From: AB-629-J13 sp964518835
GTDB taxonomy: Bacteria > Fidelibacterota > Marinisomatia > Marinisomatales > AB-629-J13
DNA: 51,344 nucleotides
NCBI GenBank assembly: GCA_964518835.1
Contig: CAZFKU010000005.1
Span: 1-51,344 of the forward strand
Direction: 5' to 3'
The position numbers and the translations under genes are program-made. Below the pieces are notes generated by a model. It saw only the letters and a program-made list of their open reading frames with translations, made no database searches and was not told the origin of the DNA. Below are positions 7,126-15,671 of this stretch, in pieces (within the stretch, counting starts at the first letter, position 1; every line of letters begins with the position of its first letter).

Positions 7126-7431
7126 ATGAAAATGAATCCCACTCAACTAAACGGTTATAATCCATTAGACCCTGTTCAAAAGAGAAATGAAAATCCTCAA
7201 CTAGAAACAGAACAAAATGGGAATTTTGATAAACACCCTGTTGAGGAAGAAGACTTGAAAATTATTTCTAACCAAAATATTTCTGCTCAAAATTCGGAAG
7301 TATTATCCGGTACCGAACAAGCGATTTTACACGGATTATTTGGAAGTGAAAAACCGAGGGAATTGTCTTTTTATGGTCAATCTGAAATTGGGCATATTCA
7401 TAGGGGAAAACTAGTAGACATCAGCGGGTAG
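7126..7431 (+). CDS. Unknown protein between flgC and fliE
   Basis: A 101-residue protein I cannot assign. Residues 1-55 are polar, Asn/Gln/Glu-rich and probably disordered. The second half looks conserved and structured: LSGTEQAILHGLFGSEKPRE followed by LSFYGQSEIGHIHRGKLVDISG. No signal peptide or membrane segment is present. Its insertion between flgC and fliE, with 10 bases on the upstream side and 9 on the downstream side, implies a flagellar role. A rod or MS-ring accessory factor, an export substrate or a regulator are all possible. ATG at 7126; a second in-frame ATG lies at 7132. Confidence 0.72.
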   Translation: MKMNPTQLNGYNPLDPVQKRNENPQLETEQNGNFDKHPVEEEDLKIISNQNISAQNSEVLSGTEQAILHGLFGSEKPRELSFYGQSEIGHIHRGKLVDISG

Positions 7432-7440
7432 GAGAAAAAA

Positions 7441-7746
7441 ATGAACGAAATAAAAGGGTTACAAAATCAAATTATTATTCCTGAGATAAAACATCAGGAA
7501 ACCACTCCTGTTAAGAAGCAGGATACTATTTCTTTCGGTGACACGATCAGTCAATTTTTAGATGCGGTAAACACATCCCAAGTGGATGCCAAAGACAGTG
7601 TAGCAAAGATAGTCACCGGAGAATCGGAAAACCTTCATGAAGCTATGGCAAAAGTGGAAGAAGCCAAGTTGAGTTTTGAGTTAATGTTGGAGATCAGGAA
7701 TAAACTGTTACAATCATTCCAGGAAATCCAGCGTATGCAAGTTTAA
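7441..7746 (+). CDS. fliE: Flagellar hook-basal body complex protein FliE
   Basis: FliE joins the MS ring and export gate to the proximal rod and is needed for rod export. It has 101 residues, the normal size. The C-terminal two-thirds show the family pattern: SFGDTISQFLDAVNTSQVDA, VTGESENLHEAMAKVEEAKL and SFELMLEIRNKLLQSFQEIQ. An AGGAG ribosome site lies 6 bases before the ATG. It is placed between the flgBC genes and fliF, as in most flagellar operons. Confidence 0.96.
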   Translation: MNEIKGLQNQIIIPEIKHQETTPVKKQDTISFGDTISQFLDAVNTSQVDAKDSVAKIVTGESENLHEAMAKVEEAKLSFELMLEIRNKLLQSFQEIQRMQV

Positions 7747-7772
7747 TTAACTAATTAAATAGGAAAGAACTT

Positions 7773-9494
7773 ATGGAAAATTTCTTCAGTCAAATCGCCT
7801 CGATGTTTAACCGGTACACAATGGCGCAAAAAGCTGTCATGATTACTTTATCCATTGGAATGGTGTCAGCTATAATTGCATTGGTCATTTGGGCAAATAG
7901 GCCTGAATATGAACTATTATATGCTGATATAGATCCGGCAACTGCAAGTAAAATGGTGAGTGATTTAAAGAGTTCAAAGGTGAAATACCGTCTTGAAAAT
8001 GGAGGAAAAACAATTCTCGTTCCAACTGAATCTGTTTCGGAATGGCGACTGAAATTCACCGAACAGGGTTATGTGGGAGATATGATCAGCGGATATGAAA
8101 TTTTTGACGACACTGAAATCGGGATGACGACATTCAAACAAAAATTGAATATGCGCCGTGCATTAGAGGGAGAATTAACTCGAACCATCAATCAATTTCC
8201 CGGTGTGTTGAATTGTCGTGTCCATTTAGCCCTTCCTGAAGAAAAATTATTTGAAAAAGAAAAACATGGTAAGGCTTCGGTCGTCCTTTATTTGACACCC
8301 GGTGTCATAATGGATGGTGACCAAGTCAAAGGAATTAGTGCACTGGTCGCAAACAGTGTTGACGGGATTGAAGCTGATGCTGTTGTGGTTGTGGATTCCG
8401 AAGGGAAATTGTTGTCAGATAATAAGGGAGAAGAGACTATTCTCGGTTCCACAGGGAACCAGTGGGATCTAAAAAATTCAGTTGAATCCCGTCTCCAATT
8501 AAAGGTACAGGACATTTTGGATGGTGTATTGGGATATGAAAATTCCATTGCAAAAGTATCTGTTGACTTAAATTTTGAAAAAATTGAGCGGACAACCGAA
8601 GCATTTGATCCTGAAAAAGTTGTCATATTGAGTGAAGAACGTCAATCAGAATCATCTTTAGGACAGGATTCTGCACAATATTCTAAGGAAAATGTACTGA
8701 CCAATTATGAATTAAATAAGACCGTTGAACATTATGTGTCACCATCGGGAGATATAAGTAGAATTTCGGTTGCAGTATTGGTAAACGGTACTTATACAGA
8801 AGAAGAAGATGAAGAGGGAGATATACAAAAAATCTATCAATCCCGGAGCGAAGAAGAATTGAATCAGATTTCAGATTTGGTGAAATCTGCTGTAGGGTAT
8901 ATAGAGAAAAGGGGAGATGTAATAGAGGTAGAAAATATTCGGTTTGACCGTTCTTCATTTGATGAAGATATGGAATATTTTGAAAAAGCAGAAACCCGGG
9001 CATTGTGGGCAAGTGTTATTAACAAAGGATTACTCCTCGTATCCGTTTTAGTTGCATTATTTGTAATGAGAACATTATTTAAAAAAACCGGAACAGAACC
9101 GGAAATGTTAGCCTTGCTTGGTGAGGAGGAACCTGCATTGGAAGGTCTTTCGGAGGGTGAGGAAGAATTAGAAAAACTTGAAGCGGGAGAAGGTGACGAA
9201 GAAGAAATTGATACTGAAGAGAAAGAAAAAGTTGACAAGTTAGAAGAGTATATCTCAAAAAATAAAATTAAACCCACTGATGCATTGAAAGGCTGGTTCA
9301 GTAATTATTTAAAAGATTCAACCGGCGAAGAAGTTGAAGACGAAATAGATGAAGATATTTTTATAAAGAAATTAAGTCCAGAAGCAAGAGCCAGATTAAA
9401 AGCAAAAGATAAAATGACGACTGCCGTAATTGACTTTGCAAAAGACAAACCTAAAAATGCATCAAAATTAATTCACACATGGATCAATAAATAA
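7773..9494 (+). CDS. fliF: Flagellar MS-ring protein FliF
   Basis: Forms the MS ring in the inner membrane around the export gate. It has 573 residues. The first membrane helix is at about 21-43 (VMITLSIGMVSAIIALVIWA). The YscJ-type ring-building domains follow (YELLYADIDPATASKMVSDL; RRALEGELTRTINQFPGVLN; VHLALPEEKLF). The second membrane helix is at about 412-432 (VINKGLLLVSVLVALFVM). The cytoplasmic tail is long and very acidic and ends in the FliG-binding helix (DFAKDKPKNASKLIHTWINK). SD AGGAAAG precedes the ATG. The stop overlaps the fliG start (TAATG), which suggests coupled translation of these two contacting proteins. Confidence 0.97.
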   Translation: MENFFSQIASMFNRYTMAQKAVMITLSIGMVSAIIALVIWANRPEYELLYADIDPATASKMVSDLKSSKVKYRLENGGKTILVPTESVSEWRLKFTEQGYVGDMISGYEIFDDTEIGMTTFKQKLNMRRALEGELTRTINQFPGVLNCRVHLALPEEKLFEKEKHGKASVVLYLTPGVIMDGDQVKGISALVANSVDGIEADAVVVVDSEGKLLSDNKGEETILGSTGNQWDLKNSVESRLQLKVQDILDGVLGYENSIAKVSVDLNFEKIERTTEAFDPEKVVILSEERQSESSLGQDSAQYSKENVLTNYELNKTVEHYVSPSGDISRISVAVLVNGTYTEEEDEEGDIQKIYQSRSEEELNQISDLVKSAVGYIEKRGDVIEVENIRFDRSSFDEDMEYFEKAETRALWASVINKGLLLVSVLVALFVMRTLFKKTGTEPEMLALLGEEEPALEGLSEGEEELEKLEAGEGDEEEIDTEEKEKVDKLEEYISKNKIKPTDALKGWFSNYLKDSTGEEVEDEIDEDIFIKKLSPEARARLKAKDKMTTAVIDFAKDKPKNASKLIHTWINK

Positions 9495-10537
9495 TGAATA
9501 TGAATTCGATAATGATAGAACCGTACACATTAACATCGGATAATTTAAACTCGACTCAAAAAGCAGCAATGCTGTTGATTACAATGGGAGTTGATAATGC
9601 GGCTCAGGTCATGAAAAATATGAGCGATTCTGAAGTTGAAAAGATCAGTTTTGAAATTGCTAAATTACGTGATATCCCTTCTGAAGTCCTCGGCCAAGTT
9701 ATCCAGGAATTTTATGAGGTAATGATTGCTAACGAAACACTGGCACAAGGAGGATTTGAATATGCAAAGGATTTACTTGAACACGCCTGGGGAGATAAAA
9801 AATCTGATGATGTTATAAAACGGTTAGAGATTGCTACCGGTATAAGTGCTTTCAGTCTTTTGGGAAAAGTCGATAACAAGCGTCTATTGGATTTTCTCGG
9901 TAAGGAGCATCCTCAAACGGCAGCACTAATTTTATCCAATTTAAGGGTAGATCAGGCATCTTCCCTATTGGCTGAATTACCAGAAGAAAACCGAATTGAA
10001 ATCTCATATCGTCTAGCAACATTACAAGATATCAATCCCGAATTAATTGAAGATGTAGAAGCAGTATTAAGGGACCAAATAGGAGCGGAAATAGCTGACG
10101 GAGATGCCAGGAAGAGTGGTGTTGAATCGACAGCTGACCTGCTCAATGCAATTGGACAAACAGATCAAAAGGTCATCCTGGACGGTTTGAAAAAAATAGA
10201 TGAAGAACTGTGCGATGATATATCATCCTATCTGTTCATGTTTGATGACATTGTTACTCTTACCGATAATGCAATTCAAGCTATTAACGGTGCGGTTGAC
10301 AATAAAATTCTTGCACCGGCATTGAAAGGCGCAAAAGATGATCTTAGAGAGAGATTTTATAAAAATATGTCAGAACGTGCAGGAGGGATGCTGAGAGATG
10401 AAATTGATGTGCTTCCGCCAATGCCGATGAAGGATATAGAAAAAGCTCAAAGTGATGTACTTCTGGCAGTATTTGATTTAGAGAGTAAAGGTGAACTGTC
10501 TATCTCCAGAAGTGGTGAAGAACAAGACTTAATCTAA
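9494..10537 (+). CDS. fliG: Flagellar motor switch protein FliG
   Basis: C-ring protein that couples the stators to rotation. It has 347 residues. The N-domain (QKAAMLLITMGVDNAAQVMK) binds FliF, and the middle domain has the EHPQT motif (138-142). The C-terminal torque domain retains Lys278, Arg295, Asp302 and Glu303, aligned by eye with E. coli K264, R281, D288 and D289. The next conserved stretch, GPVR in E. coli, reads PPMP here, so the E. coli R297 position is Pro311. Its ATG overlaps the fliF stop. An alternative ATG lies two codons in. Confidence 0.96.
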   Translation: MNMNSIMIEPYTLTSDNLNSTQKAAMLLITMGVDNAAQVMKNMSDSEVEKISFEIAKLRDIPSEVLGQVIQEFYEVMIANETLAQGGFEYAKDLLEHAWGDKKSDDVIKRLEIATGISAFSLLGKVDNKRLLDFLGKEHPQTAALILSNLRVDQASSLLAELPEENRIEISYRLATLQDINPELIEDVEAVLRDQIGAEIADGDARKSGVESTADLLNAIGQTDQKVILDGLKKIDEELCDDISSYLFMFDDIVTLTDNAIQAINGAVDNKILAPALKGAKDDLRERFYKNMSERAGGMLRDEIDVLPPMPMKDIEKAQSDVLLAVFDLESKGELSISRSGEEQDLI

Positions 10538-10560
10538 ACTCCATTTAACTACCGAATAAA

Positions 10561-11250
10561 ATGGAATCCTTTACCTTTACGGTTGCCAAACCGATAAAAC
10601 AAATCAATTTTAAGGGGATTGATTACTACCCGTTATATCAGGAATCAGTAACTTCAGATGATACGGATATCATCATGGATGAACAAACAACTGCTGATGA
10701 TCAGGTCGAAATTCTTGAAAAAGCCCTTGAACAAACAAGGGAAAATGCGTTCCAGGCAGGATATATAGAAGGCAGAGAATCTTCCCTGATGGATATGGAA
10801 TCCCGCATTAAAGAATTATCTTCTGATTTTACTCAATTGGCAGAAGGGTTAAAAGATCAATACAAAATACTCTTTTCCCGGCAGGAAAAAACCTTGCTGA
10901 ATTTTTCTATGCGAATTGCTGAAAAAATTCTTCATGAAGAACTTACCCATAAAAAAGAAATCACTGATTTTCTTTCAAAAATGTTGAAAAAAACATTAAT
11001 AGACATGATGGAACAGAAAAAAATCAAGGTATTTTTAAATTCGGAATGGCTTAATGAATTAAATCGTGAAGAATTTTTAGATCAAATTAATCTTCCGCTT
11101 CAGGACAAAATTCAGTTTCAGGAGGATGAAAAACTACAACCGGGTGATTGTTTGGTTGAATCCGAAGATTTCTTTATTGATGCGACTTTAGTTCACCAGC
11201 TTGAGTTAATTGAAAAACATTTAAATCAGGAATATTTAAAATGGAATTAA
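10561..11250 (+). CDS. fliH: Flagellar export ATPase regulator FliH
   Basis: Forms the peripheral stalk of the export ATPase and links FliI to the C ring. It has 229 residues. The N-terminus (FTVAKPIKQINFKG) is variable. A central Glu/Gln-rich coiled coil (about 50-125) includes an AFQAGYIEGRE segment of the G-x3-G type common in FliH. The C-terminal domain follows (NFSMRIAEKILHEELTHKKE...; LQPGDCLVESEDFFIDATLV), similar to the E subunit of V-type ATPases. The last ten bases overlap the fliI start, fitting the known FliH-FliI complex. Confidence 0.92.
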   Translation: MESFTFTVAKPIKQINFKGIDYYPLYQESVTSDDTDIIMDEQTTADDQVEILEKALEQTRENAFQAGYIEGRESSLMDMESRIKELSSDFTQLAEGLKDQYKILFSRQEKTLLNFSMRIAEKILHEELTHKKEITDFLSKMLKKTLIDMMEQKKIKVFLNSEWLNELNREEFLDQINLPLQDKIQFQEDEKLQPGDCLVESEDFFIDATLVHQLELIEKHLNQEYLKWN

Positions 11251-12557
11251 CTGACTCAAAATTTGGATCCATACTGGATTCAATTGATGTGATGGATACT
11301 GTTTCTACCGAAGGACGTATTTCTCAGATCATTGGGTTGGTTATTGAAGCCTCCGGATTGGAAGGTTCTCTTGGAGAATTGTGTTCTATTAGAACCAAGG
11401 ACAATCGCACTATTCAGGCAGAAATCGTAGGATTTAAAGGGGACAAAGTTTTAATGATGCCCTTCGGAGAGATTATGGGAATTTCTCCCGGAAGTCCTGT
11501 ATCTGTGAACCCACAACCCATGAATATTCAGGTCGGAGACCAGTTACTGGGAAGAGTATTAGATGGAATGGGTAACCCAATAGATGGAAAAGGTCCCATT
11601 AACGGATCTGAAAGACAACCTGTCTATAATGTACCTCCTAATCCTCTGGATCGGCAAAGAATTACAGAAGTTATATCAACAGGAATCCGTTCCATTGATG
11701 GATTTCTTACTTTGGGTAAGGGACAGCGAATTGGGATATTTTCCGGAAGCGGTATTGGGAAAAGTATTTTGCTGGGTATGATCTCCCGGTTTACAAGTGC
11801 AGAAGTGAATGTCATCGCTCTTATCGGAGAACGGGGAAGAGAGGTCCGGGAATTTATTGAAAGGGATTTAGGACCGGAAGGGTTGAAACGGTCGGTTGTA
11901 ATTGTGGCGACGTCTGATCAATCTGCCATGGTGAGAATTAAAGCATCTTTAATTGCAACAGCAATTGCGGAGTACTACCGTGACCAAGGGAAGAATGTCA
12001 TGTTTATGATGGACTCTTTAACCCGAGTAGCATTAGCTCAGAGAGAAATCGGACTTGCTGTAGGGGAACCACCAACAACCAAAGGATTTACTCCCTCTGT
12101 TTTCTCATTTTTGCCTAGATTGTTAGAACGAACAGGAGCAGGTGAAAAAGGAAGCATCACAGGTCTTTATTCAGTATTGGTAGAAGGTGATGATATGGAT
12201 GACCCCGTCAGTGATACAGCTCGATCTATTTTGGATGGACATATCATCCTCTCAAGAAAATTATCTACAAAAGGTCATTATCCAGCTGTAGATGTTCTGG
12301 ATAGTGTAAGCCGGTTATTTCAGGACATCACCGATGAAAAACACTATAAAAGTGCAGGTGAATTAATAGAATTGTTATCGGAATATCGAGAAGCTGAAGA
12401 CATGCTATCCATCGGTGCTTATGCCAAAGGAAGTAATCCGAAAGTGGATCGGGCTCTTCTGTTCAAATCAAAAATTGATGAATTCCTCCGCCAGGGAATT
12501 AATGAACCCTCCCAATTTGAAGAGACATTAAAATCATTATTTGAGGTCATCGAATAA
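11241..12557 (+). CDS. fliI: Flagellum-specific export ATPase FliI
   Basis: Hexameric cytoplasmic ATPase of the type III export apparatus, related to the F1 beta subunit. It has 438 residues. The N-terminal beta-barrel covers about 25-100. Walker A GSGIGKS is at 169-175. A catalytic glutamate region (ALIGERGREVREFIERDLG), Walker B (VMFMMDSLTRVALAQREIGLA) and the family segments GEPPTTKGFTPSVFSFLPRL and GSITGLYSVLVEGDDMDDPV follow. All key residues appear intact. It begins inside the end of fliH and is followed after 5 bases by fliJ. Confidence 0.97.
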   Translation: MELTDSKFGSILDSIDVMDTVSTEGRISQIIGLVIEASGLEGSLGELCSIRTKDNRTIQAEIVGFKGDKVLMMPFGEIMGISPGSPVSVNPQPMNIQVGDQLLGRVLDGMGNPIDGKGPINGSERQPVYNVPPNPLDRQRITEVISTGIRSIDGFLTLGKGQRIGIFSGSGIGKSILLGMISRFTSAEVNVIALIGERGREVREFIERDLGPEGLKRSVVIVATSDQSAMVRIKASLIATAIAEYYRDQGKNVMFMMDSLTRVALAQREIGLAVGEPPTTKGFTPSVFSFLPRLLERTGAGEKGSITGLYSVLVEGDDMDDPVSDTARSILDGHIILSRKLSTKGHYPAVDVLDSVSRLFQDITDEKHYKSAGELIELLSEYREAEDMLSIGAYAKGSNPKVDRALLFKSKIDEFLRQGINEPSQFEETLKSLFEVIE

Positions 12558-12562
12558 AAGTC

Positions 12563-13015
12563 ATGGCAAAACAATTTCAATTTCCACTGGAAAAAGTACT
12601 CGATTACAAAAGAAAAATTGAGGATTTGAAAGCAGAAGAATTAGGTCATTCCAAAAATAAAAAGAAAAAAGAAGAAGAAAATCTGGAAAATATCGAGCGA
12701 ATAAAAAAAGATGTTTTAATTGGCGATAATTCTCGAGAAAAAATGACATTAAATCAACTGAATATTTCTACAGATTATTTGCATCAATTAAATGAGCAGA
12801 TCGAGAAGGGAGAAAACAGAGTTACTGAAGCCGAAACAGAAATTAAAGAAAATTTGAACCATCTGACCGAAGCATCTAAAGATAAAAAAGCGGTGGAAAA
12901 ACTGCGTGAACGAAAATTAAGCGAACATAAAATATTGGAAAAAAGATCAGAAAGAAAACAAACTGATGAAATTGCAAATCGAAATAACTTGAAAAAACGG
13001 GGAAACACATCATGA
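12563..13015 (+). CDS. fliJ: Flagellar export protein FliJ
   Basis: Central coiled-coil stalk of the export ATPase, analogous to the gamma subunit, which also shuttles chaperones. It has 150 residues, nearly all charged helix. The N-terminal FQFPLEKVLDYKRKIEDLKA matches the FliJ start pattern (F.L..VL..R...E). The protein is Lys/Glu-rich with no other domain. It lies between fliI and the MotE-like gene, and its stop overlaps that gene's start (ATGA). Identity rests on this N-terminal pattern, the coiled coil and the position. Confidence 0.9.
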   Translation: MAKQFQFPLEKVLDYKRKIEDLKAEELGHSKNKKKKEEENLENIERIKKDVLIGDNSREKMTLNQLNISTDYLHQLNEQIEKGENRVTEAETEIKENLNHLTEASKDKKAVEKLRERKLSEHKILEKRSERKQTDEIANRNNLKKRGNTS

Positions 13016-13563
13016 AAAAAATAATCATTTTGATTTTGATTATCCTGGTTGTCCTTTCCCTTGGAGGAGGAGCTGCCTATTATTTCTTCTTTATGAATGG
13101 TACTGAAGAAACCCTGTCCGCAGAATCAGACATGGAAATATTCCCTGATTCGCTTTCAGATTCACTCCAACCTCCTGCTATTGTATCAGATACAGTCATA
13201 ATCGCAGATGAGTCTCATGAGATAGATTCTTTAAATAACACGGCTCTAATCGACAGCCTTAATAATCAAATAATGGTTCAATTGAGTTTATTAAACGAGT
13301 ATAAAATTGAAAATGAAAAATTAATTAATGAGTTAAATGCTGTAAAGCAACAGGTCATTTCCATTAAAGGAATTGCGAAAACCTATGAATCAATGAAAAC
13401 TGCTGAGATAAAACCCATTCTTGCAAATGTGGATGATGGCACAGTAATTGCTATATATAACAATATGAGTAATCGAAGTAAAAAATTGATTTTTAATGCT
13501 TTAAACCCAAAGCGGGCAGGAAAGATCACTGAACTATTAGCCGGAGTTAAAAAGGAAGATTAA
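13012..13563 (+). CDS. motE: MotE-like protein (MgtE-N domain, membrane-anchored coiled coil)
   Basis: A 183-residue protein. One N-terminal membrane helix (about 4-28, IIILILIILVVLSLGGGAAYYFFF) is followed by an acidic Ser/Asp-rich linker and a coiled coil (about 75-125). A C-terminal MgtE-N-like unit follows (VDDGTVIAIYNNMSNRSKKLIFNALNPKRAGKITELLAGV). MotE proteins of this design are known beside fliJ in several phyla and help the stator protein MotC fold in alphaproteobacteria. The function here may differ because no motC is in view. The start overlaps the fliJ stop, and fliK follows one base after the stop. Confidence 0.75.
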   Translation: MKKIIILILIILVVLSLGGGAAYYFFFMNGTEETLSAESDMEIFPDSLSDSLQPPAIVSDTVIIADESHEIDSLNNTALIDSLNNQIMVQLSLLNEYKIENEKLINELNAVKQQVISIKGIAKTYESMKTAEIKPILANVDDGTVIAIYNNMSNRSKKLIFNALNPKRAGKITELLAGVKKED

Positions 13564-13564
13564 T

Positions 13565-14473
13565 ATGAATTCAGTATCGGTGGAAATTCCTATGGATAAC
13601 AACCTCAAAACGGAATCATCAGAGAAACCGGAAAACTCTCTTTTTTCTGAAGTGACTGCATCTCAGTTTCAGCCAATTTTTACTCAGTTTTTAAAAGGGA
13701 CGGAACTGAGTGGTAAAGTGCATGAAACACTTTTGAAAAAATTTGGAGATACATATATCGAAACAGGTACAAAACAGAATTTTTCATCCTCTCAAATTGA
13801 ACCGATCCATAAGAAATCAGAACGGAATAACCCGGTAAATAGAAAACAAAAGACTACCACAGAGAGGGGAAACCCTAACCCCGTAGAGGAAAAAACTACC
13901 CCTGAAAAACCACTGAACAGACCCAATCCAATCTCCCGTTTAGAATCAAAGAATTCATTTCATCTGAAATCATTATCGGTTACCGGCTTGGATCATAAAA
14001 CACCAGATATACAGACGTTTAAAGCGAATACATTTTCTCAACCTTTATCTCAGTCAGTACAAAAGGTAAACAGGATTCAGTTAGTAACAAGGATAACCCA
14101 AATAATTCATGGAAATAACTCATCTAATGGAACAAAATCTGCTACGTACAGGATTGATGGAGGACAATGGGGAGAACTGGAAATAAAATTGATGCAAAAA
14201 AATTCCCTGACAAAAGCGACCGTTGTAATTGAATCAGAATCACTTAAATCCATTATTGAAAAAATTGTGACAGATGTAAAAGAAAATTTGAATGAAAAAG
14301 GAATGAGATTCGAATCATTTAATGTCGAAGTTGGTTCTGATAAACATCATTATACGAATAAAAAAGGAACATCACAAAAAATATTTATTGAAACAGAACA
14401 TGAAGAAACACTACCTGAAAATGAGAATGTTTTGCGACAATTTGGTTATAACACGATTGAAGTCATAGCATAA
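13565..14473 (+). CDS. fliK: Flagellar hook-length control protein FliK
   Basis: Secreted ruler that measures the hook and switches export specificity through FlhB. It has 302 residues. The N-terminal ~190 residues are low-complexity and Ser/Asn/Lys/Pro-rich, as expected of the flexible ruler. The C-terminal Flg_hook domain has IDGGQWGELEIKLMQKNSLTKA, a helix (ESLKSIIEKIVTDVKENLNEKG) and FESFNVEVG. The tail is Glu-rich. It lies between the MotE-like gene and flgD, the usual fliK place. The family's N-terminus is not conserved, so identification relies on the C-terminal domain and the position. Confidence 0.88.
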   Translation: MNSVSVEIPMDNNLKTESSEKPENSLFSEVTASQFQPIFTQFLKGTELSGKVHETLLKKFGDTYIETGTKQNFSSSQIEPIHKKSERNNPVNRKQKTTTERGNPNPVEEKTTPEKPLNRPNPISRLESKNSFHLKSLSVTGLDHKTPDIQTFKANTFSQPLSQSVQKVNRIQLVTRITQIIHGNNSSNGTKSATYRIDGGQWGELEIKLMQKNSLTKATVVIESESLKSIIEKIVTDVKENLNEKGMRFESFNVEVGSDKHHYTNKKGTSQKIFIETEHEETLPENENVLRQFGYNTIEVIA

Positions 14474-14489
14474 ACAAAGAGAAATTAAT

Positions 14490-15170
14490 ATGAATGAAAT
14501 AGCATTATTTGATAAAGCAAATACCGCAACGGGAATAACAGGTCTCAGTAACTCAACAATGGCAAAGGATGAGTTTTTGAAATTATTAGTTGAACAATTA
14601 AAACACCAGGATCCAATGTCTCCCATGAACAGCCAGGATTTCGCCTCACAACTGGCTCAGTTCAGTTCACTTGAACAATTAACAAATATGAGCGGGATGA
14701 TGGAAGAAAGTATGCAAGTTGATTTAATGCTTACTCAGGCAATAAACAATACAATGGCAGCCAGTTTTATCGGTAAAAGTGTTTCGGCTGCAGGTGATAT
14801 GATCACATTCTCCAAGGATGGTCCTGTGGAGATTTCCTTTCAGCTAAACGGACAGGCTGAAAATGTTATTGTTAATGTAATGGATAGTGCCGGGAATATT
14901 GTTAAAGGGATTGAGTTAGGCACATTATCCGAAGGAAAACAAAATTTCACCTGGGATGGAAAAGATACAAATGGGGATGAAGTCCCTGCGGGAGAATACA
15001 AAATTCAAGTTATTGCATTAGATGTTAATGGAGACCCGGTAGGTGCATTAACAATGGTCAAGGGAATCATATCCGGTATCAAATATACGGACGGGACAGC
15101 AGTGTTTGTTGTAAACGATGAAGAGATTCCTTTCAACAAAGTGATTGAAATAACCGGTTCTGAGGATTAA
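14490..15170 (+). CDS. flgD: Flagellar hook capping protein FlgD
   Basis: Cap on which hook subunits (FlgE) polymerise. It has 226 residues. The conserved N-terminal stretch is MAKDEFLKLLVEQLKHQDPMSPMNSQDFASQLAQFSSLEQLTNM. The C-terminal part has a FlgD-type Ig-like fold (FTWDGKDTNGDEVPAGEYKIQV). Ordered as fliK-flgD-(flagellar operon protein)-flgE, as in many non-enteric bacteria. An AGAG ribosome site lies upstream of the ATG. Confidence 0.97.
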   Translation: MNEIALFDKANTATGITGLSNSTMAKDEFLKLLVEQLKHQDPMSPMNSQDFASQLAQFSSLEQLTNMSGMMEESMQVDLMLTQAINNTMAASFIGKSVSAAGDMITFSKDGPVEISFQLNGQAENVIVNVMDSAGNIVKGIELGTLSEGKQNFTWDGKDTNGDEVPAGEYKIQVIALDVNGDPVGALTMVKGIISGIKYTDGTAVFVVNDEEIPFNKVIEITGSED

Positions 15171-15173
15171 TTC

Positions 15174-15587
15174 GTGAGAGTTGGAGTTTTACAAATTCAA
15201 AACAATATTCATGATTTTCAACCGAAAAGAGTCGAAAATAATCCTTTTTCAAGTCAGAAAACTGAACTTGGTAATACCGAAAAAGTAAATGAAACATTCC
15301 GGGAAATTCTTGATGAAAAAATTTATAAGGACAACTCTATCAGTTTTTCAGAGAGAGCATCAAAAATATTTCACGAAATCAATGGTAATCTGACCATGGA
15401 ACAAATGAATCGATTGGAATCAGGACTGGGAAGATTAAAAGACAAGGGAGTTTCTTCAGGAATTCTGTTAATGGATTCCACGGCATTTGTGCTAAATGTA
15501 AAGAACCAAACTGTCATGGCTACGATGGGTAAAAACCAAGTTCAGGAAAATGTGTTTTCAAATTTTGATGCCTTCGCAGTTGTATAG
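15174..15587 (+). CDS. Flagellar operon protein of the small family between flgD and flgE
   Basis: A 137-residue protein of the conserved 'flagellar operon protein' group found between flgD and flgE in many bacteria, whose role is not established. The conserved part is ISFSERASKIFHEINGNLTMEQMNRL..GLGRLKDKGVSSGILLMDSTAFVLNVKNQTVMATM. The N-terminal ~40 residues are polar. The start is a GTG at 15174, three bases after the flgD stop, with GAGG eight bases ahead. No ATG lies near the N-terminal end. Confidence 0.82.
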   Translation: MRVGVLQIQNNIHDFQPKRVENNPFSSQKTELGNTEKVNETFREILDEKIYKDNSISFSERASKIFHEINGNLTMEQMNRLESGLGRLKDKGVSSGILLMDSTAFVLNVKNQTVMATMGKNQVQENVFSNFDAFAVV

Positions 15588-15671
15588 GAAAATGAAAATA
15601 TATTCAACAAAATTAATAATGAAATTCCCTATGAATATTCGGGAATTATTTAACCAAAATTGGAGAGACAA

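Noticed and set aside
8864..9277. Long open frame on the minus strand inside fliF
   Set aside because: Ser-rich shadow translation of the acidic fliF tail; no ribosome site or family likeness.
10262..10269. ACCGATAA inside fliG (and similar boxes at 10590 and 16456)
   Set aside because: No TAAA at the right distance; chance matches in coding sequence.
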